A stretch of 17,500 nucleotides of DNA from Glandiceps talaboti (Eukaryota; Hemichordata; Enteropneusta; Spengelidae), in NCBI RefSeq assembly GCF_964340395.1, contig NC_135561.1, positions 18,749,240-18,766,739 on the forward strand. Direction: 5' to 3'. A program made the translations under genes and the position numbers. The stretch's first letter is position 1, and each line of letters starts with the position of its first letter. Of the stretch, positions 9,333 to 17,345 are shown piece after piece. The notes below the pieces were generated by a model that was not told the origin of the DNA, made no database searches, and saw only the letters and a program-made list of their open reading frames with translations.

Positions 9333-11523
9333 TCATGTATTTACTTCATACTTGACATCGTTGACTACATGTGAGTTCTACGTTAAATATTTTTGAATGT
9401 TTAAAAATGCTGTTTCATTTCAAAATAATGCTGTTGAATGTAGTATCACGCACCTCTGATGACTACAATGCGGTTGTTTAATTACATGTCAACCTTACCT
9501 TTATAATTTAGTCACGGTGCGTGTTTGTTCTGTAGTATGACGTCATGCTTACTGTTTGATGTCACTCAGTGACATATTCAAACTAATAACCGTCAGCTGA
9601 AAAATGAGTGAGTCCTTGTTTTGCATACTGTATTCCATTTACATATACGGAAATGTTCGTGATATGCTTTGTTCTTCTAGTTAAGCAAAATATGCACCCT
9701 CTGTTGCGGTAATTTGGATATCATACATTTAGGAATTCGTGTTTAGGATCTCGTGATGACCGTGCGTTCGCCGTCATTGGCCGTTCACTGTTCGGCGTCA
9801 AATTTTTGACGACTTCCCCGTGACATGAAACGTACAGTTGAAAGACTTGTTATAAGGTATACAACGGTGATATTTTGTACGGTTGACAATACATTTGGCA
9901 TTGGAAATGCTGGTTACAGCTGGATTTCTAGTTGCCTACAAAGTTTGTTCACAAGGGGACGTGCAGTGTTCACGTCATACAACAAGCAAAAATACGACTG
10001 TTGGTGAAAAATACGCCTGCATATATATCTGCAGGGCTCTCCCGGAGTGCTCTCTCCAATCAGAATGCGAGATGGTGATAGGTGACAGTTTGCAGTTGAT
10101 AATGGTTGAATTTCCCTCCCACTTACCAATACGAGAAATCCCCTCTAACTGAAAAATTATGTACAATGGCTTTTTGCACAAATAATTATACTTTGGCTGC
10201 ACTTAGCAATGCCAAATGTAGAGGAATAGGTGACCGGCGTCGTTACAAACACATTAATAGTATGCTGCAGGCTATTCTGAAGGGCGCCATCTATTGATGA
10301 ACACGTGATTAAAACGACCTCGTTTGAACTTTCGGTTTGTTGTCAGCTACCGTTGCACTCATTTGGGGGTCTTTTACCGGGGGTTTCCATACAATCATAT
10401 GTATATTCTTGAAGTGAAAATGCGTATCCAACCTGTGTTGATTGTGCATTACAAATTTATCCAAATGAAAACCTCGATGATTCCTCGACTGATGTCCTGT
10501 ACAGTTCAAAAACGCGAGCTTCATACGTACCAAGAAGATTGCTAAAAGTAAGTTCATATAAATTGCATCATCGTGCGGTTTACAATTTGTTTACGTTTAT
10601 ACTGACACCACCGTCATTTAGTCCTATTAAATAAAAGCACAACTGTCAAATATTAACATCAGAATATCCAATAATTTATGGATAATATTACGCAAGTGTT
10701 ATGTTTGTCACGAGAAATATCTATTTGTTATGTCTTCGTCAGTCAATAGTATTAGCGGTGTACTTCCGGGTGATCGCTCGCCATTTATGAGAATTCCAGG
10801 AATGTTTGTTTACTGCGTATTCGTAATATCTGTATGTGTACTACATTAGTTTGAACGCTTGTACCTTGGAAGTCAAAATGGTTCTCATTCAGGCGTGATT
10901 CGACCATGGGTTGTTTATAAACGGTGTTCATTTGACAAAATCGTCTACTGACGAATCGTCGTCTCATTAAACCGTTCTGACGCGATTGACCCATGACCCG
11001 GGTACATGACATTACTGCCCCTAGCCTGTTGCCATAATGTCAATTTATTGTTTTCAGTGATCGTAAAAATAAATGTTGAGTGGTCATCTCATCTCAAAAC
11101 ACACAAAACAAATTGACAATAATTGAATCTCATAAAACTACGGGATTGTAAAATGTGACCCTCCCCAAACATTAAAATGTAAAATATGACCTTCCCCCAA
11201 GAACACGTGAAAAAATGTGACCCCGATCCCTCCACCCCTATAAATACTGAAGTCTCAAGAAGATTCCATGTTAAATGTTGTAGAGTTTGATTAATAGAAT
11301 CCAAACCAAATCTATGTCGATATGTAAAAATGTTTATTGAAAATATACAGAAACAATTTGTTTTAAACACCTTTACTTTGATATTCACGGTTGAAAATGC
11401 AGTGATATTTTAATAGCACTTAAATGAAAATATTTACATTTAATATCATCGCTTTGGTGTGCTGATCGATCAAGGTTTCATAACAACTCATGTGTATCGA
11501 GGCTGTCTTTGACACAACCTTTA
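9333..11523. other. Non-coding stretch with weak exon and promoter signals
   Basis: I see no recognisable protein. Open frames on both strands at 9825-10202 and 10309-10557 are under 90 codons and overlap each other. A palindromic cAMP-response-like TGACGTCA lies at 9538-9545. Isolated good splice-site pairs occur (for example minus strand 10148-10127, and a plus-strand donor at 10549), but without coding support they may be untranslated exons or chance. Confidence 0.5.
10762..10784. promoter_or_regulatory. Promoter-like ETS plus YY1 motif pair
   Basis: ACTTCCGG (ETS-family consensus) at 10762-10769 is followed 9 bp later by CGCCAT (YY1-like core) at 10779-10784. In animals such a pair is common just around TATA-less start sites. 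It lies between the two divergent genes and could serve either or neither. The assignment rests on motifs only. Confidence 0.25.
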
Positions 11524-11528
11524 CTTTA

Positions 11529-11740
11529 AATATTAATATAATATAATTATATAATAAAATAAAATATAATATAATATAATATTATGTGATCGTGATTTAA
11601 TATAATATAATATGAATATAATATAACAACATATAATAACAAAATATAAAATAAACTGTAGTATAGTAATGTAGTATAATGTGATGTGATGTAATGTAAT
11701 GTATTGTAATGTAATGTAATGTAATGTAATGTAATGTAAA
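11529..11740. repeat. (TATAA)n-like AT tract and (TAATG)n pentanucleotide repeat
   Basis: From 11529 to 11640 the sequence is almost pure A/T with ATAATATAAT units. From 11665 to 11740 it is GTAAT pentamers with GTGAT variants. The minus-strand open frame across it encodes only Ile/Leu/Tyr/His repeats and is an artefact. Confidence 0.9.
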
Positions 11741-12088
11741 ATGTTTATTATGGGGATGGTTAATGGGAAGGAAACCTTTCTAGACAATGGGGGAAATAAT
11801 CATGCCTCTCATAATTTTACAGTTTAAAGTGTGATGTCTTGTATTCTGTACTGCCTGTCTCTCACTTTCAGGAAGCATATAATCTTAGGTGGCCTGGGGT
11901 TTGGGTTGGACTTGGGACATTGTTAAAATGATGGGCAGAAATAAAAACAGTTCAAATTCATGATTTCTGATAGAATCTCATCGTTAATCTGTTAATAAAT
12001 CTACAAAACTAAGGCAAATTCGTGGTAACATTTGATTTTTAGCACAACTGAACTGAGGTTCAGTAGTGCTATAGGGATCGCCCAGCGT

Positions 12089-12106
12089 CTGTGTGTGTGT
12101 GTGTGT

Positions 12107-12170
<64 letters not shown>
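12089..12170. repeat. (GT)n microsatellite inside the TA-flanked element
   Basis: An almost pure TG dinucleotide run of about 80 bp with one CT interruption. It follows directly on the terminal hairpin of the transposon and probably belongs to the element. Confidence 0.95.
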
Positions 12171-12173
<3 letters not shown>

Positions 12174-12659
12174 CAACTTAAAGTAAAAAACTGCTGAACA
12201 GATTGGCATGATATTTGGTGGGTCTATTACCCTGGGTGTCTAGTTGGGAAATTGTTCAAATCAATATGATCGCATCACAGGTGTGTGATTTGGGTAAAAA
12301 AAATTACCATTTTTGGTCAAAAAACTTAAACGCAGTGTAAAGTAAGATTTGTTCATGACATGATGATTCCATCAGTGATGTGCAAATTAGGGCTAAAAAT
12401 GTGTCTTTTTGGTTAAAAATCTATAATTCCAAAACTACTGAGCAGATTGGGCTGAAATTTAATGGGAGTGCGTCTAGGGATGTATGGACGAAGATATATT
12501 AAGCATACAGTGATTCCATGAGTGATATGCAAATTAGGTGTAAGAATGTTCACTTTTGGTCAAAAACTTATATCTCAAAAAGTACTTGGTCAATGAGTCT
12601 GAAACTTGGTGAGATGTTTCTGAAACTGTTATTCTGCAGATTTTCTTCAAAACATTTTG

Positions 12660-13050
12660 ACAAAATTGGCCCTAGCGACCATGACCACGCCCTTTAGCAA
12701 CAACCAAATGGCAGTATATTTTGGTCAATAACAACATCATCTGGTAGGCAAATGAGTAAACATTCAAAAAATGTATGCAAATACCCTAGCAACCATGACC
12801 ACGCTCATAGCAAGAGCCAAACGGTGGTGTATTTCACAAAGATAATAACGGGGTTTAAAATTGAATAAAAATTCAAAAAAATTATGTAAATTTGCCTAGC
12901 AACAAGACCACGCCCATAGCAACAGCCAAATGATCATGTATATTGCAAAGACAATATCAGGAATTCATACACAAGTGAACAAAACATACACAAATGTATG
13001 CAAATATATCTAACAACATGACCACGCCCATAGCAACAGGCAAATGTTAG
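12660..13050. repeat. Four tandem GACCACGCCCATAGCAAC modules, ~112-bp period
   Basis: The block CTAGCAAC-ATGACCACGCCC-ATAGCAACAGCCAAATG appears near 12672, 12784, 12894 and 13009 with small changes, separated by A/T-rich linkers that share AAAAATTATGCAAAT-like ends. It forms the right half of the TA-flanked element. Confidence 0.85.
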
Positions 13051-13175
13051 CATTTATCGTAAAGATAGCAACATGGTTGGATAGGCAACTGGATAGTTAT
13101 TCAGCAAATGAACACCTATTGTTAGCATGGACTAGCATATGAATAAACATTTTTAAAAACTGTACAGTTGTGCTA

Positions 13176-13294
13176 CAACGCCATTGGCGGTATTTTTTTG
13201 ATACTAACTTTTAGACTTACTTAAACAAATAGCTAAAATGTGGATGTCCAACCCATTACAATAGTGTGTTTACCATACCGGAAATTGGGTGAAA
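13176..13294 (+). promoter_or_regulatory. Candidate promoter and 5' untranslated exon of the Roc-COR gene
   Basis: A strong donor GAAA|GTAAGT lies at 13294/13295 and a strong acceptor TTTTTTCCAG ends at 13392, defining a possible 98-bp intron. In the frame that would join the coding exon there is a TAG at 13262-13264 and no ATG after it, so the upstream exon would be untranslated. The start site must then lie between the transposon end (13175) and here, or further upstream. No TATA box was recognised. Confidence 0.35.
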
Positions 13295-13416
13295 GTAAGT
13301 CAATTGATAGCCGTGTTAAGGTTTAAGTGGAGATTTGCAATAAACGCGTATGGTAATGGAAATAGTAATATCAGTTCATATATTTTTTCCAGTTTTGTTC
13401 CAATGGTTTTTTGTTG

Positions 13417-13455
13417 CCACCACCACCACCACCACCACCACCACCACCACCACCA
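13417..13455 (+). repeat. (CCA)13 trinucleotide repeat
   Basis: Thirteen perfect CCA units start 24 bp after the acceptor at 13392 and end just before GGAGGG and the first in-frame ATG. If translated they give a run of 13 prolines; if translation starts at 13462 they are in the 5' untranslated region. Frames in other phases give poly-His or poly-Trp artefacts. Confidence 0.95.
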
Positions 13456-13461
13456 GGAGGG

Positions 13462-16395
13462 ATGTCTGTCCCAGATTCCTACCGCCATCTGAGTCCCCAA
13501 GAACTGTCTGGTTATGATGTTGAAAGGACCAAGACACTCTATAAACAAGGAAGTGAAGATGGCAAACTACCAGGTAATCGTATCCAGATCCCGCTACTTG
13601 GAGACTGCAGAGCAGGCAAAACCAGTTTGCGAAAGAACTTGATGAATGAAAAATTTCTTTCAGGCGAAGAAAAAACAAAGGGCATAGACATTCAACAAAC
13701 TACAGTGGATAACACATGGTGCATGCTCAAGAATAAACCTAACTACTTCAAGAATGGGTTATTATGGTATATTGCAATAAACCTGTCAAAAGAGCGAGAC
13801 GACAGAGAGAGACAGCATAGGGGGTGGAGAGATATTTGTGCAACCTTCTTTTCGTATGTTGTGATGTTCCTAATTGCATCTCTGTGTAGATTATTCTACT
13901 TTTTCCTACCTCTGACATGCAAAGTAGCCATAACAATTATACTGTGTACACTAGGTCTCTCTTTGGTTGTAGACCGACTTTCTGCTTACCGATATGGGGG
14001 TGGCTTTGTCTTATACATATTGTCACTTGATGCTATTTTAAGGGCCCTGGCTAAATTTGACATGTGCAAAAGTACTGACATCATGGACTGTCCCCAGTTA
14101 TCATTCTTTCTCTGTATTATTATTGTTTATTTCTTCCTAGGTATAACACTTGCAACAGGATTTCGCACAGGTATGGCAATTGCTTTCAGCTTGATGCTTA
14201 TACCAATGCCCGAGGCTGATGTCATGACCAATTGGTTTGAGAGTCTTACATCGGACATTCGTGGGCATATCCTTGAACAAGGTGCCATTAGTTTTGGTGG
14301 TTTCACAGGGGGTTTACTTTTCATCTTTCTAATGAAAGTAAAACCTTTAACTATGTCTTCCCGTATGCATTATTTGTTTGAATTGTTCGCCCCGATATTA
14401 TGGCTTGTCTTATTCTACTCAGTCCCTTCACTTTCTTACCTGATGAGACATGAAATATTTCGTACTCGGGAAAGAAGACTTTTTTGCACCGGGTTTCTCT
14501 CGGCATTTGCGATACTGACTGGGCTTCCATTTGGAAGATTGATTCATTCGAAACTTGATGCAAGTCAACTGAAATCCTTACCATTGATTATCTGTTTTGG
14601 TTTATTTTGTGCTAGTTGTTGTGACATGGACTTTCCACGTGTGAAAGACCCACATATTTCTTCAATTATTGCCGTCCTCGTCGCTATCCTTTTAGTGACA
14701 GTAGAAGTGTTCCGAAAACGGTTTTATAACAACCCTGCATATGTTGATGAAATAACCTCAAATCTGGTACAATGTCGAGCACTGGACCGAAAATCACTTC
14801 CAATGACTTTGAATTTTTGGGATTTCGGTGGAGACGAGTTTTACTATTGTTCCCATCATGCATTCATAGCCAATGAGGCTATGTTTCTGTTAGTATTTGA
14901 TATGAGAAGATTCATGAACGTACACAACAGGGATAAAGAACTTAAACGACTTGTCTTTTGGCTACATTCAATAAATACAAATGCTACCAATCCTTCTTCT
15001 CTCGTCTTCCTGGTTGGAACCCATAGACGATTTGTCGCAAAGGAGGAACAAAGAGAAATTGCCCGATACCTCAAATCAAAGCTGTATGATTCAAAGTCCT
15101 TGTACTGCAATCGTCTTGTAATTAACGAGCAAGATAATACACCCTTATTTGTGGTGGAAAACTCGAAAGGCACTGATAAAAGTGGAGTAAAGAACCTGCG
15201 ACGTATGATATTGAAATACTCAACAGAAGCTGACTTCATGAAGAAAGAATTCCCAATAAGGTGGCGATGTTTCATTGATTGTGTTAACAAGGGCTTTTCT
15301 AAACCTAACCCTTTCAACGTATTCACTAAGTACTTCTGGAACAATTGCACTCAAAAATCTAAAAGTGTAACCCCCTTTATTGATGCGTTCAATAAAGCAA
15401 GGATCAATTGTGGAATTGAAGACGAGGAGGATATGAAGGCGATGTTAGTATTTTACCATCAGAGGGGTGACCTCATATATGTTGCAAATGACCCATGCCT
15501 ATCAGAGTATGTTATTATCAACCCAAAAGTGCTGATAGATGCCATGTCAGCTATTATCAACATACCCGAAGAAAAGTACAGGCACCCAAAGATGGCAGAC
15601 AAATGGAATGAACTAAAATCAAACGGAATCATCCATCATGATCTCCTGGTGTCCTTGTTACAGGCAATTTTAGGAGACGACAATGATGTCAAAGTTATCG
15701 TCAAATTACTTCAGTTATATGACTTCATCTGTACATGTCCAATTGGTGAAATAGATGAAGCACCACCTGAAAGTTGCGATACCGCTAATGAGTATATGGT
15801 ACCATCCATGACGCCTACTTGTGAAAAACCCGAAGGACTGGGTCCTGTGAAGCCTTACAATGTATTTTATTTCGACTTCGGTTACTTTAGACCGGATGCA
15901 ATATTCTGCAGGTTAATGTCGAGATGTATTCAAAAAGCTCACCATTACCAGGTATATGCAAATGCAGGACAATTCAGTAAAGATGGCCAGTATTCATGTA
16001 GACTTGAAGTTGAGGCTAATTTGCCAGAGCAGAATCTCATCAAAGTTGTCATAAAGACTGTTCGAGGCACAAATCCGTTTACAGTTCTCGGCATGCTGAA
16101 CAAGTACGTCGCAGACATTACAAAACGAGACTCTCCTAATTCCAAGTATAAATGTGGAGTTCTTTGTCAGATGCCTGTATCTAGTACAGCAGTTCTCCAT
16201 GAAGGATGTCCTAATCGGAAAATGCATCACATCCTACCTCTTGCATCACCATCAATGAATATCAAATTCCCGGATGAATGTATTGGTGGTGAAGTTGTAA
16301 AACATTGCAATGGTGAAGAACAGGTTATAAATCTCACAGAACCAAACTGGGGATCATCCAAACGCCTGGTATGTTATTATTTGCATTTAATTTAA
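13462..16395 (+). CDS. Roc-COR GTPase-like protein with a ten-helix membrane domain inserted in the Roc domain
   Basis: The first in-frame ATG (GGGATGT context) gives 977 residues. The frame is open from 13369, but no ATG precedes 13462. Visible motifs: P-loop GDCRAGKTS at residues 47-55, TKGID (G2, as in TVGID of LRRK2) at 72-76, WDFGG (G3) at 453-457 followed by EFYYCSHHAFI, GTHRR (G4 position) at 519-523, and ENSKG (G5-like) at 566-570. A COR domain spans about 588-888: FYHQRGDLIYV, VIINPKVLIDAM, NGIIHHDLLVSLL, LLQLYDFICTCPIG, EYMVPSM, FRPDAIFCRLMSRCI. Between G2 and G3 lie about ten hydrophobic segments, near 127-149, 153-171, 181-197, 213-233, 236-250, 274-293, 305-328, 340-360, 371-388 and 399-417. 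No LRRs or kinase are seen. The G4 Asp that selects guanine is Arg, so nucleotide preference is uncertain. The true coding exon may end at 16368, where CTG|GTATGT looks like a donor. I do not recognise the inserted domain. Confidence 0.85.
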   Translation: MSVPDSYRHLSPQELSGYDVERTKTLYKQGSEDGKLPGNRIQIPLLGDCRAGKTSLRKNLMNEKFLSGEEKTKGIDIQQTTVDNTWCMLKNKPNYFKNGLLWYIAINLSKERDDRERQHRGWRDICATFFSYVVMFLIASLCRLFYFFLPLTCKVAITIILCTLGLSLVVDRLSAYRYGGGFVLYILSLDAILRALAKFDMCKSTDIMDCPQLSFFLCIIIVYFFLGITLATGFRTGMAIAFSLMLIPMPEADVMTNWFESLTSDIRGHILEQGAISFGGFTGGLLFIFLMKVKPLTMSSRMHYLFELFAPILWLVLFYSVPSLSYLMRHEIFRTRERRLFCTGFLSAFAILTGLPFGRLIHSKLDASQLKSLPLIICFGLFCASCCDMDFPRVKDPHISSIIAVLVAILLVTVEVFRKRFYNNPAYVDEITSNLVQCRALDRKSLPMTLNFWDFGGDEFYYCSHHAFIANEAMFLLVFDMRRFMNVHNRDKELKRLVFWLHSINTNATNPSSLVFLVGTHRRFVAKEEQREIARYLKSKLYDSKSLYCNRLVINEQDNTPLFVVENSKGTDKSGVKNLRRMILKYSTEADFMKKEFPIRWRCFIDCVNKGFSKPNPFNVFTKYFWNNCTQKSKSVTPFIDAFNKARINCGIEDEEDMKAMLVFYHQRGDLIYVANDPCLSEYVIINPKVLIDAMSAIINIPEEKYRHPKMADKWNELKSNGIIHHDLLVSLLQAILGDDNDVKVIVKLLQLYDFICTCPIGEIDEAPPESCDTANEYMVPSMTPTCEKPEGLGPVKPYNVFYFDFGYFRPDAIFCRLMSRCIQKAHHYQVYANAGQFSKDGQYSCRLEVEANLPEQNLIKVVIKTVRGTNPFTVLGMLNKYVADITKRDSPNSKYKCGVLCQMPVSSTAVLHEGCPNRKMHHILPLASPSMNIKFPDECIGGEVVKHCNGEEQVINLTEPNWGSSKRLVCYYLHLI
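13837..14712 (+). other. Region encoding the polytopic membrane insertion
   Basis: This stretch encodes about ten hydrophobic helices, including FFSYVVMFLIASLCRLFYFF, FFLCIIIVYFFLGITLATG, APILWLVLFYSVPSLSYL and ISSIIAVLVAILLVTVEVF. Charged or polar connectors include RHEIFRTRERR and FRKRFYNN. The frame stays open through roughly 290 codons of ordinary, mixed codon usage, so it is not a retained random intron. An even helix number would place both halves of the Roc domain in the cytosol. No known transporter or channel signature was recognised. Confidence 0.75.
16369..16374 (+). other. Candidate splice donor at the 3' end of the Roc-COR exon
   Basis: AAACGCCTG|GTATGT lies in phase 0 after residue 969. 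If used, the last nine codons before the TAA at 16393 are intron and the protein continues in exons that may lie beyond the window. A possible acceptor (CTCTACAG) ends at about 17400, but its in-frame continuation is short, so I do not call an exon. Confidence 0.5.
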
Positions 16396-16756
16396 AGGGC
16401 TACAAAGATGAGGCTTGTTACATCTTGTCTGAGTTTCTCACATACAGGGCAACCAAGAAAAGTCGGTTCCCGATTCTGCACCACATTACCTCTCAGAAAT
16501 AGAATTATAAAAATTGGCAAATCTGCTGTATGGGATATATACCAACTGCAAATTGGGGCGAGGCATTATGAAATGTTACTGCATTGATTGGCCTTACCAA
16601 AGTTTGCAGCTTGTCTCTGTTGACGAGGATTTGCCAATTTTCTGTATGTTATTTTAGAGAGGCCACATGATGCAGGGTTGGCGGAAAGGGATTGTCTGTG
16701 TTACCTAAGCTTATAAAATTCAGCTGAGATAAAATCAGTCTTGTGTATCCCTTTAA
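16392..16756. mobile_element. TTAA-flanked palindromic MITE
   Basis: The left boundary is TTAA (16392-16395) then AGGGCTACAAAGATGA; the right boundary read inwards is TTAA (16756-16753) then AGGGATACACAAGACTGA. Inner inverted blocks also pair: AAAATTGGCAAATC near 16509-16522 against GATTTGCCAATTTT near 16628-16641, CTGCACCACATTACCTCTC against GAGAGGCCACATGATGCAG, and CTGCAAATTGG against CCAAAGTTTGCAG. The element is 365 bp with no open frame. TTAA duplications are typical of piggyBac-type insertions, but family assignment from ends alone is tentative. Confidence 0.8.
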
Positions 16757-16796
16757 GTGATTGTGATTATATTGAACTATACGAATAATTCAACAC

Positions 16797-16950
<154 letters not shown>

Positions 16951-16951
16951 C

Positions 16952-16996
16952 AAATATATATATACATACACACATACACATACACATACATATCAA

Positions 16997-17062
<66 letters not shown>
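16952..17062. repeat. (AC/AT)n and (TA)n microsatellites
   Basis: ATAC/ACAC units run at 16953-17000, followed by a nearly perfect TA dinucleotide run of about 60 bp at 17001-17061. Tyr/Ile repeat frames here are artefacts. Confidence 0.97.
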
Positions 17063-17064
<2 letters not shown>

Positions 17065-17139
17065 CCACTTAGTTTTATACATCAACCACAGTAGATCACT
17101 TGCTTAATAAGCTATCAAAATAAATCAGCGAGCCTTCGT

Positions 17140-17345
17140 GAGGTTTCATGTTGAGATAGACACAATAAAAATAGCAAACAAACATAACTTACAATGTGCG
17201 GACTCTGTATTTAGTTACTGGTACGAACAGTAACAACATGCACACTACTAAACATGGTGTAATCTGTTGAAGTTCAAACACGGTCGGTGCAGTGTAAGTG
17301 ATGTTGTGTGTTATATTTATTGTATCTATCTCAATATGAAACCTT
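17140..17345. mobile_element. Imperfect inverted-repeat (hairpin) element, ~206 bp
   Basis: The left arm (17140-17203) begins AGGTTTCATGTTGAGATAGA and is answered on the right (17345-17283, reverse strand) by AGGTTTCATATTGAGATAGA. Pairing continues through CACAATAAA/TACAATAAA, AACTTACAATG/CACTTACACTG and a GGAC/CGAC inner end. It has a MITE-like shape without recognisable terminal signals or target duplication. Confidence 0.6.

Larger units (their letters stand above)
12040..13175. mobile_element. Non-autonomous DNA transposon with TA target duplication
   Basis: The left end reads TA then GCACAACTG (12042-12050), and the right end reads CAGTTGTGC then TA (13165-13175), so the ends are inverted repeats flanked by TA, as in Tc1/mariner-type insertions. 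The left terminus also forms a hairpin (12041-12053 against 12058-12070, 12 of 13 pairing), and the right end carries the perfect palindrome AACTGTACAGTT (13158-13169). Inside are a (GT)n run, three divergent copies of an ATTCCATNAGTGATNTGCAAAT module (12270-12545), and four copies of a GACCACGCCCATAGCAAC module about 112 bp apart. There is no transposase frame. Confidence 0.8.

Noticed and set aside
7075-9336. Minus-strand open frames of 64-77 codons in the satellite (MQYITSDITQCSTSH repeats)
   Set aside because: They are translations of the 29-bp unit. The consensus cycle contains a TAA and the frames are open only where unit variants remove it; no gene-like composition or splice context.
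9538-9545. TGACGTCA as a functional cAMP-response element (also at 6827-6834)
   Set aside because: A single 8-base palindrome is expected by chance at this rate in 17.5 kb; the second copy is inside a dispersed repeat, and no start site is evident beside either.
13262-13294. Coding exon joined through the 98-bp intron to the Roc-COR frame
   Set aside because: The joining frame has a TAG at 13262 and no ATG before the donor, so this exon could only be untranslated.
13289-13678. Poly-His, poly-Trp and poly-Val frames over the CCA repeat
   Set aside because: They are other-frame readings of the same CCA tract; the Roc-COR frame is the one with domain support.
13690-14815. The membrane region as a retained intron
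   Set aside because: The frame stays open for about 370 codons with mixed codon usage and organised hydrophobic segments. No strong donor was seen just after G2 and no strong acceptor immediately before G3. RNA data could still show an optional splice.
14856-15350. 164-codon minus-strand open frame
   Set aside because: It lies fully antisense to the G3-COR part of the Roc-COR frame, which has clear motif conservation; the antisense product resembles nothing.
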